From contig NC_092014.1 in NCBI RefSeq assembly GCF_042242105.1, positions 4,995,874 to 5,059,873 on the forward strand: a stretch of DNA of 64,000 nt. Reading direction: 5' to 3'. Source of the stretch: Pempheris klunzingeri. Taxonomy: Eukaryota > Chordata > Actinopteri > Acropomatiformes > Pempheridae. The notes under the pieces are model-generated. The model worked only from the letters and a program-made list of their open reading frames with translations. It was not told the DNA's origin and made no database searches. Shown here piece by piece: positions 11,126 through 21,800 of the stretch. Positions within the stretch are counted from its first letter, which is position 1, and the number at the start of each line of letters is the position of its first letter. The position numbers and the translations under genes are program-made.

Positions 11126-14100
11126 GAAGAAATGAGAAAGGAAAAATTGGGATGAAAGAGGTTGTGGGTGTTTGTGACCAGAAAGAATTAGAAGAAAAGA
11201 GATTCATTATCAGTTAACACACAAAGCCATTTTGAGCAGGGTAAATAAATAATGGAGGATTGTGTGAGTGGTACCAGGGGAGGTAAAAAAAGTTCGGGCC
11301 AGCTTGCGGTCTGTGGTGACGTCCTTTATCTCCTTGACCACATCCACCAGCCTCCCTGTCACTGGAGGGACTCTCCTGTAGCCCAGAATCCTGCAGGGAG
11401 AGTGGAGGACAGAGTGACACGAGGACAAAGACAAAAGGGGACAGACAGATAAATGGAAAGATTCAGAGAGGGAACGGAGGCGATACGAAAATACAATTAC
11501 GTAACATGCATTCATTATAAGGCCATTTAGTCCACCACTTCACTGACTATGCAAACTGGAGCAGTGTTGCGGTTTCCTGACAGAACAAATGGACTTGGTA
11601 CCTGTCCAGGTGGAAAGCTGCGATTTCTGCATTGTGTCTCTCAAAGTCTGAGAAGTAGTAGAGGTTGTAATTGGTTTCTTCATCTCTCTCCTGCCTGTGA
11701 TGGAGAGACAAAGTCAAACAGGACATGATTCATTCATTCACTGCATATTCACATCAAGTGAAGCCTCTTTTATTTGCTCCCTTGTTCTAAAAAGGGCTGT
11801 GGAGGTTTCTGTACCCCATAAAATCTCCCAGCAAGCACTCAAGACTATGAAATATTAGACTCAAACAACACATTTCCCAGTTGTTTGGGGTCTTAAAAGT
11901 CCTTTCTTGGCTTTATCTACGGCCTCCGTTCATAATTTGGATTGGATCAACTGAATGGATTTAAAACTGTGTAATATGAGCAGTGACTCACTTCATGGGT
12001 TTGAACATGGCTTGTCCATAGTTGGGAAATGACATCACCAGCTTCAGTTGCGTCCCCCCAGACTTCTGCACTGAAAAACAGTACCGAGGATGTTTCCATA
12101 GCAACAAAGCACAAAGTGCACACACACACACACACACACCTTCACACACACACACATGCACCCTGTGATCAAACACATTGGCCATTAATGGGGCACACAC
12201 AAACACGAAGCATAATGTCACAGTGTGTCTTCGTGTTCTATATTTAGCAGGACAACTTGTTTGTGTTTGTCAGCCTTCACTGTATAATGAGATATCATCA
12301 GAGGAAGACAGATTTATCCATTTATCATATGAATTTATAGCTTTTTAGCTCATAATTTCAGTAGATATTCATCATTAGAACAACAAAATGTCTCCTTTTG
12401 TCTTTTTTTTTTTTTACATTTCTTTCTATATGTTTGTATCTTGGATTGAAGCTACTGTTATTGAACTCTTTTGATTACAGTCACTGTTACGGTTGGCTGT
12501 TGTGGTCACAAACCTGGTCTTTTCTGAAAGATTACTCTACAGTTTATCATCAAAAAGTCTGAATCAATTAATATATGTGATAGTGAACCAAATTTTCAAA
12601 ACAATTTCCATTGTTTTGTAAGTACACCTGTTTGGGTTTTTTGCCCCAGCCGTACTGGTTTGGTATGACCAGTAGCTTATGTTAGTTAATATATGCAAAT
12701 GTTAGGCAGATATTACTACTGAATGGGTGAATGAGTTAGATATTGGCGCAGGTGACACCTGCGTAGCTTTGCAGGAAAGACTGCATGAATTATCTGACGT
12801 TTCTGTCTATGTTTGGGTGCTATTTTCTTTAGTTCTGATCTAATTTATGCATCATTACGACAGGAAGTATTAAACCTATAGATGCGTGCATATATACATA
12901 CATCTTTGTCTACTTATGGTACTGTTACACTATGTTTTAGCACTAACAATTATAGTCATTTGTGGCCACTGTTATTTAGTCAGTTAATCAATTTTCCAAA
13001 CTCAAGCCCACCTTCCAGCCACTTAAATGATTCTTTTTTTTTTTACTATGAGGGCAAGCAGCGTGTCCTCCCAAACCAAAATGTCCTCACAATAACAGCA
13101 AACGATTAGAAGTCCTCATTAGTATATCTACACTAAGCCACATTCACAAACGCACTGAGAGGCACCACGCTCAGAGTGAAAAAGTTAGTGTGGAGAAACA
13201 TGCATAATTGATTGACACTGAGATGTTTGCTATATGGCTCGTGACTCATGCATTCCCATCCATCCTCTGCTGAGCCTCCAAGGCTCTTCAAAGCTTCACA
13301 GCAGCTAGAGAGCTTCAAAGCGAATCTACATTTGAAAGTCTAACCCTAAACCTCAGGTGTCACACAATCACAACAACCTTCCCCTTTATCTGCCCTCTCC
13401 CTCCCTTAAGTCCATCCACCTTTTCCTTAAAGGTCTGGGTCCTGAGCTTCGGAGTTTGGATAGTAATACTCCTTTTAACAACACCATGTTGTTCTTGTAC
13501 CGACTGCAGTCCTGCAAATGTCTTGCACACACTTAATCAAGAGGTTCACTGAGTCACCATCTAAACTGACTCAGATCCGTCTGTTCTCTACTTGAAAAAC
13601 ATCTCGCCTGTGCTCGTCTGGCACCTCCTCTGTCGGGCATGATCAGTGTGTTGTTGGTGCAACAGAGTGAGGCTCTGCTCTGACCCTACTCTGGTGGAGT
13701 AAAATCTTTCAATGAATACAAATAGATTTGCACATTGCACAGGCATATATCACCCAACTAAAAGCACTGCCCAGAGGTTTTGTGTCACACCTGCGCTGAC
13801 AATGCGGTGCGTGGCGAGCTGCTGGGTCAGCGGCTCCATGTTGGGGTCATGATGGGGGAACAGCTGCCAGCGGGAGATGCCCAGGTGGAAGCGCAGCCAA
13901 GGCGGATGGCTGTTACTGCTGCTGTTCCACTGGACGTTCTCGTAGCCTTCCTGACTACCGCTCACCCTGGACAGGGAGGGAGGTGAGAGGGTGTTGGGGA
14001 AGGAGGGGAAGGAGATAAAAGGGTCAGAGGAGAGAATATCAACACGAGGTGAGGCTGGCAGCTTGTCCTGGAGCACGAAGAAAATTACACTAAAAAGACA

Positions 14101-15478
14101 AGCGTTTGGTCTCTTAATTCAAATTAATCTGCAAATATTTGGTCAGTTTTGACCTAAAACTTTTAAATGTAAAATTTACAGGCTTTTTATATAATTGAAA
14201 ACTGAATCTCTTTGGGTTTTGGACTGTTCATCTAAGATTCTCTGCAATTGTAAAGGGAATTTTTCACATTTTATAGATGAAACAATAATGAGTTAATTAA
14301 AAAAAAGTGACAAAAACAGTTAGTTGCGGCTTTAATGGAAACTGTAGATGGTGGTAGAGGCTATGGATTGTGTACAGGAGAGGAATTTTCATATTATTGT
14401 CTGCAAAGGCCATGTAGTCCACTACCAAGAAAGCGGGCCGTGCAACTATGTAGTTATGTGTTTAACACTTCTGAAGATACATTCAGTAGATTCGTACACA
14501 CCTGCAGAGGCACCATGGAAACCTACTCATAGCAGCAGCAAGTGTAAAGACACCTTGACAACAGGAGATCATGTCTGCTTCCTGCAGTCTGACCCATCTG
14601 GTGAACATTTTGCATGCATTGTACATGTATTGTATTTCAGAGGAATATGCAAAAAAGCAAGTGTATTATTACCAGAATTCTACATACATTTGTCCATACA
14701 GGGTTTAGATGATGGTTTTACCTGAATTGTGTTTGTTTTCCCTAATATATATCATGTGTATGTGTGTTGTCCTGGATAGTGAGGAGTTGAATACAGTGCT
14801 CCCATGAATTGATTGAGGATAGTAACTGAATACATATATGTTTGGTTAAGGATAGTGGTTTTGGGAAGGTATTTTTGGACCGTGAAAATGATCACACCCA
14901 CCCACACACACCCACCCACACACACACACACACAGTCTTACATTAACTATATTATATACTGACCACATCTGGGAGCTCTTCTCGCTAGCCTTGATCTTTG
15001 GTTTCACTTTCAACAGCCAGTCCTCTTCAGGAATAGGAGGGCTTGGCATATTGTAAAGAGGATGGTCAAACAGCGCCTCCAGCTTTGATAGCCCAGACTC
15101 CATGACTTCAGCTCGGTTGGTGCCATGGCGACCCACACTGACCGGCGTGTTCATTGAGGTATTTTTACCCTCTCTCACTGATAAGCCCATCTCAGAAAGT
15201 GCCCACACATGATCTTTGGCATCCTTATTGGCACCTTTACTGGAAGAATCTCTTTGTGTGGTATCAGTTGGTGGCTCAGCTGGACTGCTGACCCCCACAG
15301 AGGTGTAGCTGGTGCGTGCCAGGTCTCTCAGGATGTGTGTCCTGGGTGGCAGTGGGGGGTCACAAGACTGGTGGTAAATGGGAAGAGAGACAAATGCCAG
15401 GAGGAGGTGGAGGAAAATGGTGATGAAGGCCAAGGACAGACAGATTGTCCTGGAGCGACAGCGCATACGCAACATCAT
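10415..15478 (-). CDS. fam20c: FAM20C-like secretory-pathway kinase, lacking visible C-lobe exons
   Basis: Seven exons join in frame for 423 codons: 14964-15478, 13791-13966, 11992-12070, 11602-11694, 11275-11390, 10880-11060 and 10415-10524. The start is ATG 15478, just inside an acceptor near 15494, so a 5' UTR exon lies upstream. Residues about 12-34 form a hydrophobic signal anchor. FAM20 landmarks follow: [72 protein letters not shown] and DFLMG. FAM20C is the Golgi kinase that phosphorylates S-x-E motifs in secreted proteins; this copy is closer to FAM20C than to FAM20A, whose matching segment reads differently (CFFAKCPYMC). The last exon stops where human FAM20C continues with the D458 and D478 motifs, and no continuation is visible. 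It may be an assembly gap, distant exons, or a truncated gene. Introns hold CA and GA repeats and one dispersed repeat. Confidence 0.8.
11082..11122. repeat. GA microsatellite
   Basis: About 20 AG units in a fam20c-like intron, directly beside the acceptor of exon 10880-11060. Confidence 0.9.
12119..12154. repeat. CA microsatellite
   Basis: An interrupted CA run in a fam20c-like intron. Confidence 0.9.
14130..14340 (+). repeat. Dispersed teleost repeat, copy 1
   Basis: It contains CTGAATCTCTTTGGGTTTTG and ends in GTTAGTTGCGGC. The same arrangement recurs at 30245-30443 (CTGAATGTTTTTGAGTT, then CGTTAGTTGCAGC). I recognise this type of sequence as abundant in fish genomes; its transposon class is unknown to me. 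Confidence 0.5.
14888..14934. repeat. CA-rich microsatellite
   Basis: CACACCC and CA units just downstream of the donor of the first coding fam20c-like exon. Confidence 0.85.
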
Positions 15479-16001
15479 CGTACTGCGAAGAGACTGTAAG
15501 AGGGTCAGGAGAGGTGAACACATGTAGGGAAGAAGAGAGAAGGAAAAATGTAATGTAAAAGACGTTATAAAAACAGCCATATGGTGTCGAGCATTTAAAA
15601 CAAACTGAAGTAAAAGCATCAAGCAAACCCTAGCTGGCATTATACAAACATAGCCTTGATGAAGACTTACAAAAGTCAATATCAGTCTACTCCCACATGC
15701 TCCCATTCTCACATGACCTTGTACTCAGTTTTGTAAAATCACTGTACAAAACAAAGGGAAGAAAAAGTAAACTTACATTATTAAATTCTTTCTGCCACCC
15801 CACTGTTGTTGTTGTTTCCCAGTGGAATAAGACAGGACTCTATACAGAATCCAGCTTTTACCCAGTTGTTTGTGCTTTTCTCTGCCTCTGCTGCCAGGCT
15901 CAGGTAGGGAGGAGTGCCAGGTTAAAGTGATCTGGATGCGGATCAATGTGTTTACTAAGTTATTTTCTGGCAGCTTGGCAGCTTTGTCTGTGTGTCCTTT
16001 T

Positions 16002-16140
16002 GGGTTAGGTTAGGTTAGAAATGATTTCAATAATCTTTGTCATTTTAATCTCATTTTCTTATATAGAATGCCTTCTTACATGGATGTAATTTAATTAGAA
16101 ATGTATTTGGGAACATGATACCTACTGACATGATAAGGGC
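16002..16140. repeat. 126-bp duplicated unit, copy 1, with short TTAGG lead-in
   Basis: 16015-16140 is base-for-base identical to 18645-18770. A few TTAGG units (16002-16018) stand immediately before this copy. Confidence 0.9.
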
Positions 16141-16481
16141 CTTTGTTACCTGACTTTGAGGCCCTCTCTCCAAGAGGGCATCTGTATCAAAATCTGCTTT
16201 AAGACCCTCATTTGTTCAAAGGTGTGTTCACATGTTGCATATTCCTAAAACACTGTGACCACACAGAACATCTTAAACAACATTGTGGGTGTTAAAGCAG
16301 GTGAGACAGTTGGTGTATTATTAGGTTTATTAGTCTGTTTATGTACTTAATAATTCCTTTCAAAGCTTTCCTCTTTACATAAGCATAGTGTTACGCTTAT
16401 TTTATTGTGCTGATTAAACATCATAGCCAACTTACATGTGGAAATGTACCATATATAGAATTAAGTATATTAACATGAGCT
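16141..16481. other. Intergenic, no gene seen
   Basis: 16222-16300 resembles 16931-17011 as a diverged direct repeat (shared TTACATGTTG/TCACATGTTG, then CATATTC/TATATTC). There is no coding frame. Confidence 0.4.
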
Positions 16482-16564
16482 CGTTGTCAGCAGGATTCGA
16501 ACCTGGATGGTTCCTGCCCCAAAGGATTTCGAGCCCATTGCCTTTACCACTCGGCCACAACAAC
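16482..16564 (-). tRNA. tRNA-Ser-like gene, anticodon CGA
   Basis: Read on the minus strand this is an 83-nt cloverleaf. The acceptor arm GTTGTTG pairs with TGACAAC (two G-U pairs) and is followed by discriminator G. The D-arm is GCCGAGTGGTAAAGGC, the anticodon loop is CTCGAAA with anticodon CGA, a long variable arm follows as in serine tRNAs, and the T-arm is GGTTCGAATCC. Weak points are mismatches in the anticodon stem (ATGGG against TCCTT) and at the outer T-stem pair. It may be a diverged gene or a recent tRNA pseudogene. Confidence 0.6.
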
Positions 16565-17559
16565 TCACACATAAGAAGTGAGGAACAGGAGCTACCCTGG
16601 ATGTATTTGTATTGATAACATTGCACTAAATCACTTCTGTAATCAGCTCTACAGGTCCTGTATAAAAAGGTCCTGCAGCTTCTCTCTGACTCTCAGACAC
16701 AAACTAACCTGAAACTTTACTTTCTCCTCAGTGTGAAGCTTTTCCAACAAATTCTATGTCTGGTGGAAGAACTATGAATGGACATTTTCCTGCTTGATAC
16801 ACAGACCTGCGGTCTCCTACGGGCACTCGAAACATTCTCATCATGTCCACATAAAATAAAAGAAGTCTCTCCCTCTTCCAGACCATACAGACTTTAGTCT
16901 GTGGAGGATTTGCAGGGATTGATTGACCTTCAATGTTGTGTTTACATGTTGTATATTCTTCAATGATTGTGTTACCACAAGGTAGATCTGAAACAACCTG
17001 TGTTAGTATTCCAGCACAGAAACACACTGACACTGCACAGAGAGTGTGAGGTGTGGATGTTCATCTGAGCCATGCAGCTCTGTGTTGCTCTGGGGCTTCC
17101 AGAAGGTTCATTTGGAATTTACAGTAAAGTGCGGAATGTGACATCACACTGTATCTGACGGAATACTGTGTGTCGACAGAACTGTGACCTCACTTATGAC
17201 CTCACTTATGACCTCACCAGTGTGGGGACAGAAGTTTGTAGATAGGACCCACGGTGAGCTTCCAGCTTTAGATCTCCTCCCACAGAGGAGAAAGCTGGAC
17301 GACTCTAAGCTTCTGAGTTGAGCCGGTCTGAGTTTCTGCTCCGGGCTGATCAGATCAGCTGTTCCTGCAGAGAGGCCCAGTGTGCTGCCGCATCTTCAGC
17401 ACTGGTTTCTGGGCACTCCAGCACCAGCAGGTGAACTCTAGTCAGGCAGAGCCCAGACTCAGACTGCTCCCTACCAGCTGGAGGAAAGTTGCTTTGGAGG
17501 CCAAGTCTCTTTCTTTCTCTTTCTGCTCTGTGGCCGGAGGTCTTGGGGGGGTGGGGTTG
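16565..17559. other. Intergenic, with unassigned open frame and short tandem repeats
   Basis: A 101-codon minus-strand frame (16728-17033) has no family I recognise. A TATA-like TATAAAAAG lies near 16660 on the plus strand. A 12-bp unit, ACCTCACTTATG, is repeated at about 17188-17219. The sequence from 17240 to 17520 is GC-richer but shows no convincing gene. Confidence 0.35.
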
Positions 17560-17718
17560 GGTTAGGTTAGGTTAGGTTAGGTTAGGTTAGGTTAGGTTAG
17601 GTTAGGGGTTAGGTTAGGTTAGGGGTTAGGTTAGGTTAGGGGGGTGGGGTTAGGTTAGGGGTTAGGTTAGGTTAGGTTAGGGGGGTGGGATTAGGTTAGG
17701 TTAGGTTAGGTTAGGTTG
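17560..17718 (+). repeat. TTAGG minisatellite
   Basis: About 30 units of GGTTA, interrupted by GGGGTTAGG and GGGGGTGGGATTAGG variants. A short relic of the same type (18768-18801) abuts the second 126-bp copy. Confidence 0.95.
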
Positions 17719-17771
17719 CACACAGCACTTTTCTGTATTTGGTGACGTGCGTATCGATGCTGCTGCTGCTG

Positions 17772-17822
17772 CGTGATGACTACAAGTATTAGTCCATGGC
17801 CTTAACCACTCGGCCAAATCAC
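17772..17822 (-). pseudogene. tRNA-like fragment
   Basis: On the minus strand GTGATTTGGCCGAGTGG begins a good serine/leucine tRNA D-arm (GGCC/GGCC). There is no T-arm, and ATCAC about 45 nt on can pair with the leading GTGAT. It is probably a broken tRNA gene. Confidence 0.35.
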
Positions 17823-18029
17823 ATATTTGTTGTGGTGTCGTTGCTATAAATGGTAACAGGCTTCCAAAATTTGGGTGGACAATCACGGTTTGAATCCTGT
17901 GTCCCCCATTACCTGTTCAACTCCAGTTTTACACTCCACATGGGAACAGGTGGTTCTGCTCTAGAATAACGTATATTTAGTAAAAACCAGATAGGATAGA
18001 TAAAGAGAATATATATGGAAACTAAAATA

Positions 18030-18275
18030 ACTCAATAATCCAGGAATTGCCATGAACTTTGGTACAGAGATCCAGAGTGCCCACGGAATCAATCCTAGTG
18101 ACCCTGGTTTTTCCTCTAGTGCCACCAGCTGGTCCACATTTTCAGTGTACTAGTGAAATATCTCACCATCTACTGAATAGTTTGGCACTATATTTGGTGC
18201 AGACACATTCATGTCACCCTCAGCATGAATTGTAATAACTTTGTTCATCCTTTTTCACCCAGCGCCACGGAGAAG
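18030..18275. repeat. Dispersed teleost repeat, family B
   Basis: CCCTCAGCATGAATTGTAAT and the 'gtgccaccagctggtc' type of segment recur in similar form at 44995-45265. Related pieces lie at 20820-20935 and 49985-50070. Confidence 0.5.
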
Positions 18276-18644
18276 TCAACATTTAAGTTTAACCAGTACT
18301 TTGGCTTGTGACCAAATACCTAATATTTAATATAATATCATAATGTTAACCAATATAATATAATAACGCATAATATAAATATAAATATATAAATGTAAAG
18401 GCACTGCCCAACTTCACCCAGTACGTGAACTGTTCCACCAGAGAGGAGATTCTGATTCTGATTCTGAATATTGTCTTAGTGCACATATCTATTATACTAT
18501 TATTATTATTATTTCCAATAGCATTGCTTTGAATGTCCTGTATCATGTGCGTCTGTGCAGCAGGTTTTATTTAGTACCTGACAATGTGATCTAATGATGT
18601 CCTGTACGGTGCTTCTCTTCTCTCTCCACTGTCGCTCTCCATGC

Positions 18645-18801
18645 TTAGAAATGATTTCAATAATCTTTGTCATTTTAATCTCATTTTCTTATATAGAATG
18701 CCTTCTTACATGGATGTAATTTAATTAGAAATGTATTTGGGAACATGATACCTACTGACATGATAAGGGCTAGGGTTAGGTTGGGTTGGGGGGGTGGGAT
18801 T
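18645..18801. repeat. 126-bp duplicated unit, copy 2, with TTAGG-like tail
   Basis: 18645-18770 is identical to 16015-16140. It runs directly into TAGGGTTAGGTTGGG and a G-rich GGGGTGGGATTA tail that also occurs inside the 17560-17718 array. Confidence 0.9.
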
Positions 18802-21800
18802 ACCCTGGCTCGATTAAAAATACAGATGAATATTTGAATCAACCAAAACACTCTTCACTGCTAGACACATAGTTAGTTTGCAATACAGGCAAAAGGCAAC
18901 GCCCCGGCCTAGTCAGGCGCACAGACTAGAAATCCAAGTGGCAATGGCATGTGGTTCTTCAAGGCCACCAACTATGTCAAATTACTGCGCTGGTAACCTT
19001 GGTGACAACATTTACCATCAACATAAATCGTGGCAAAATTGCCCTTTAATTTGCACAGTAGCCTGTGTCTGATGATGCTCCAATGAATTTACTTAAATGT
19101 AAATACGTATATGATGTTAAACAGGCAGTATTGGAGCAGCAGTCTGCCTGATCATTGCAAGTAAATCCAGCAGCGTGTAGAACCTCTCACTCTGGAGATA
19201 CATTAATCTCGCTGAGGTTGTAGACCTTAGAATACACCCACTTCACTGAGTTCATATTCTGTCTGATATCTGGCTAACTCTGGTACAGACACATCTTCAA
19301 ACCTGAACGTGCACTTGATGCAGATCGCAGCATGATCTGTACTCTGCGTCAATACTGATGGTTTGAGAGTTTGAACATGATTTTAAGGAGACCACGAAGA
19401 GCAAATCAAGGCGAAATGATGTTTAATTGATGTGGAAACTTGGCTTATACATGGCTACCATGAAAACTGCACTGCCCTTGTCCTCAACTTCATTAATATC
19501 TGTGTTGAGTTCTGCACCTACCTCTATGTGCAGGAAATCACTTTTGAGTGTAAACCTTCAATTTCTGTTGCACTTCTGACGACTACACGGAGATGGAGCA
19601 TCCGTTACCCCAGATACACACATCCTTCTTCACACACTAACTCACACTGTTACCATCTGTCAAAACTGACTTAGCAAAGAAATTAATGAGACACAGGCTT
19701 TAAGTAATCTCTGACCTTTACTTGCATCACTCTGCGGCTTGTATGAGGTACTGTGCCTCCAGTAGTCGTTGTCTTACACTGAGTATAATGGCCCAAAATA
19801 TAGTGCCCTGCAAGGAAGCTAATCAGAGCAGATATCCAGTGTCTAACAATGAATTAATGCAGAATTTCACTTGGAACAAGAGTATTTGGGTTGTTTTTAT
19901 TTGGGCTTTGGTGTTGTGTTTCAGTCTTTTTTAAGAAAAAGCACCATTCATTGTTATGTAATTCTCTCATTGCCTCATAAGAGTAAATTCTCGTTTTCTT
20001 TCAACTCATTATTTGAACCGCTGAGAAAACTGTGGTCTCAAACAGGCTGATTTAAAGTTGTGTTTTGGTCAGGTAAATGCTCTCCCACATTTTAGCTTTG
20101 AAGGGGTTTCTTCCAGCAGAACTAACACTACTGCAAGAGAAATAAAATAAAAAATAAAGAGGCAGAGTGGGAGCATTAGTCACAATGTAAATATAATGCA
20201 TGTACATAAACAGTGCATTTTCTGCAGTCTGTTGAGGCTTTGATAAAGTAGACTTCACAACCAGGCAGTGGGCAAGACAGATGTTTCATATTCTATGTGT
20301 GTGTTTGCACTGAGACTTTGATTCAAGCATCTCAGACTTCATGGAGAGTCCCGGAGGATAAACTGTTTCTGTGAAGTAAGGCTCAGTAAAGGCTGTGTTC
20401 ACATAGAGCAATCCACGTGAAACATCTGAGAGAGTCTAGCAAAATCTATGTGTCATATCCATGTGACTATCTGTACGGCGTATAATGACGGAGTAAAGAG
20501 AAGGATCGCCTACCTTAAAAATGACTCATCCCTATTAGCTTAATAGAGTGCATTGAACAGATTTACTGCAAGTTCTTTTTCTATATTCATGCAGGTGGTC
20601 ATGTTCATTTATTATTTATCAGCACTCATAAAACATGCATGTTTTGGATTACAACATGAGCTACATGGAAATGAAGCAAATTAAAGGAATATTCCTAAAG
20701 CTGAGGGAAAAGGGCACATTTTTCTTTGCCTCACTTTGCATCACCTCACAGAAATTCGTGTCCACTGATGTGTTTCCATTGACTCTTTATGGAGATGTGT
20801 GCATCCAAGATTTTGGAATTTTCTCTGACCACACGGTTCGCATTCATTCTCTGGGAAGCATAAATATCTATCAAGTTTTATCCATCAGTGAAGCCATCCG
20901 ATATTTGTTGAGATACTTCAGTCTTAATAAGGCGTTAGGTCTTAAGGACAGCCTCAGTGCTCCATGACACAGAGCGTCCAAGTCTCTGAAACTCTACTGG
21001 GGGGGATGAAGACTCCCAAAATACATTCCCGGGCTGTGTGTCATTAGAAGGGACAGTGGGCAGGGGGTTGACACCTGCCCTAGTATACTATCAGCCCAGT
21101 TTATCCAATAAGAATGCGCTAAATGCAAAAGTGCAATGCAGTGTGAGTGACATACATCTATGGAGTGACCATCATTGTTCACTCGCTCCCTCTGCCCTTC
21201 AGTTTTTCACACAAATGGAACTATGGTGGCTGCAGAGAACGAGTGACGAGGGGAAGTCAAGGATAAATGACACACAGCCCTTCATTCAGTGTTTTCATGG
21301 CGGTGGTGGAGAGCACTATCTAATACACTGTTTCAAATTCTCCCATTGGTATTCAACTGAGTTGAGGTCCGGTGACTGTGAAGTTCAGTGTTTTTCTATT
21401 AGATCTGATGTTTCTGGATTAATATTACTGCTGCATTAATGTGTATGGTGCATTTTACTGCTGTAGATGTTTAACATGCTATTTTTTACTACTTTACATA
21501 CTGTTGGGTAGTTACATCTACAGCATCATGGTCTATAAACTCGCATGTTTGTAGGATCCCTGACCATGTATCTCTAAAATGTCCACATTTCACGAGCTCA
21601 GAAAAACAGCCTGTTTTCAGCTTTGTGATGATGTATTTTCCAGCTGATCAAAGAGGGTTTTGAATAGTTTATTTAGCTTAAGAAGAAGGAGAATACAGGA
21701 GCCCATACAGGAGCACTTCACCCTTTAGTTTATCACAAACATTCAAAATCAACACATCTGAAAATGAGTGTGTTTTCATTGGACTGGAAAGGTATGAAAA

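Noticed and set aside
17886-17901. Plus-strand B-box-like GGTTTGAATCC next to the broken tRNA piece
   Set aside because: It is on the opposite strand to the D-arm at 17772-17822 and cannot belong to the same tRNA.
20635-20967. 110-codon plus-strand frame
   Set aside because: It overlaps dispersed-repeat sequence seen elsewhere in the window, with no splice context or protein similarity.
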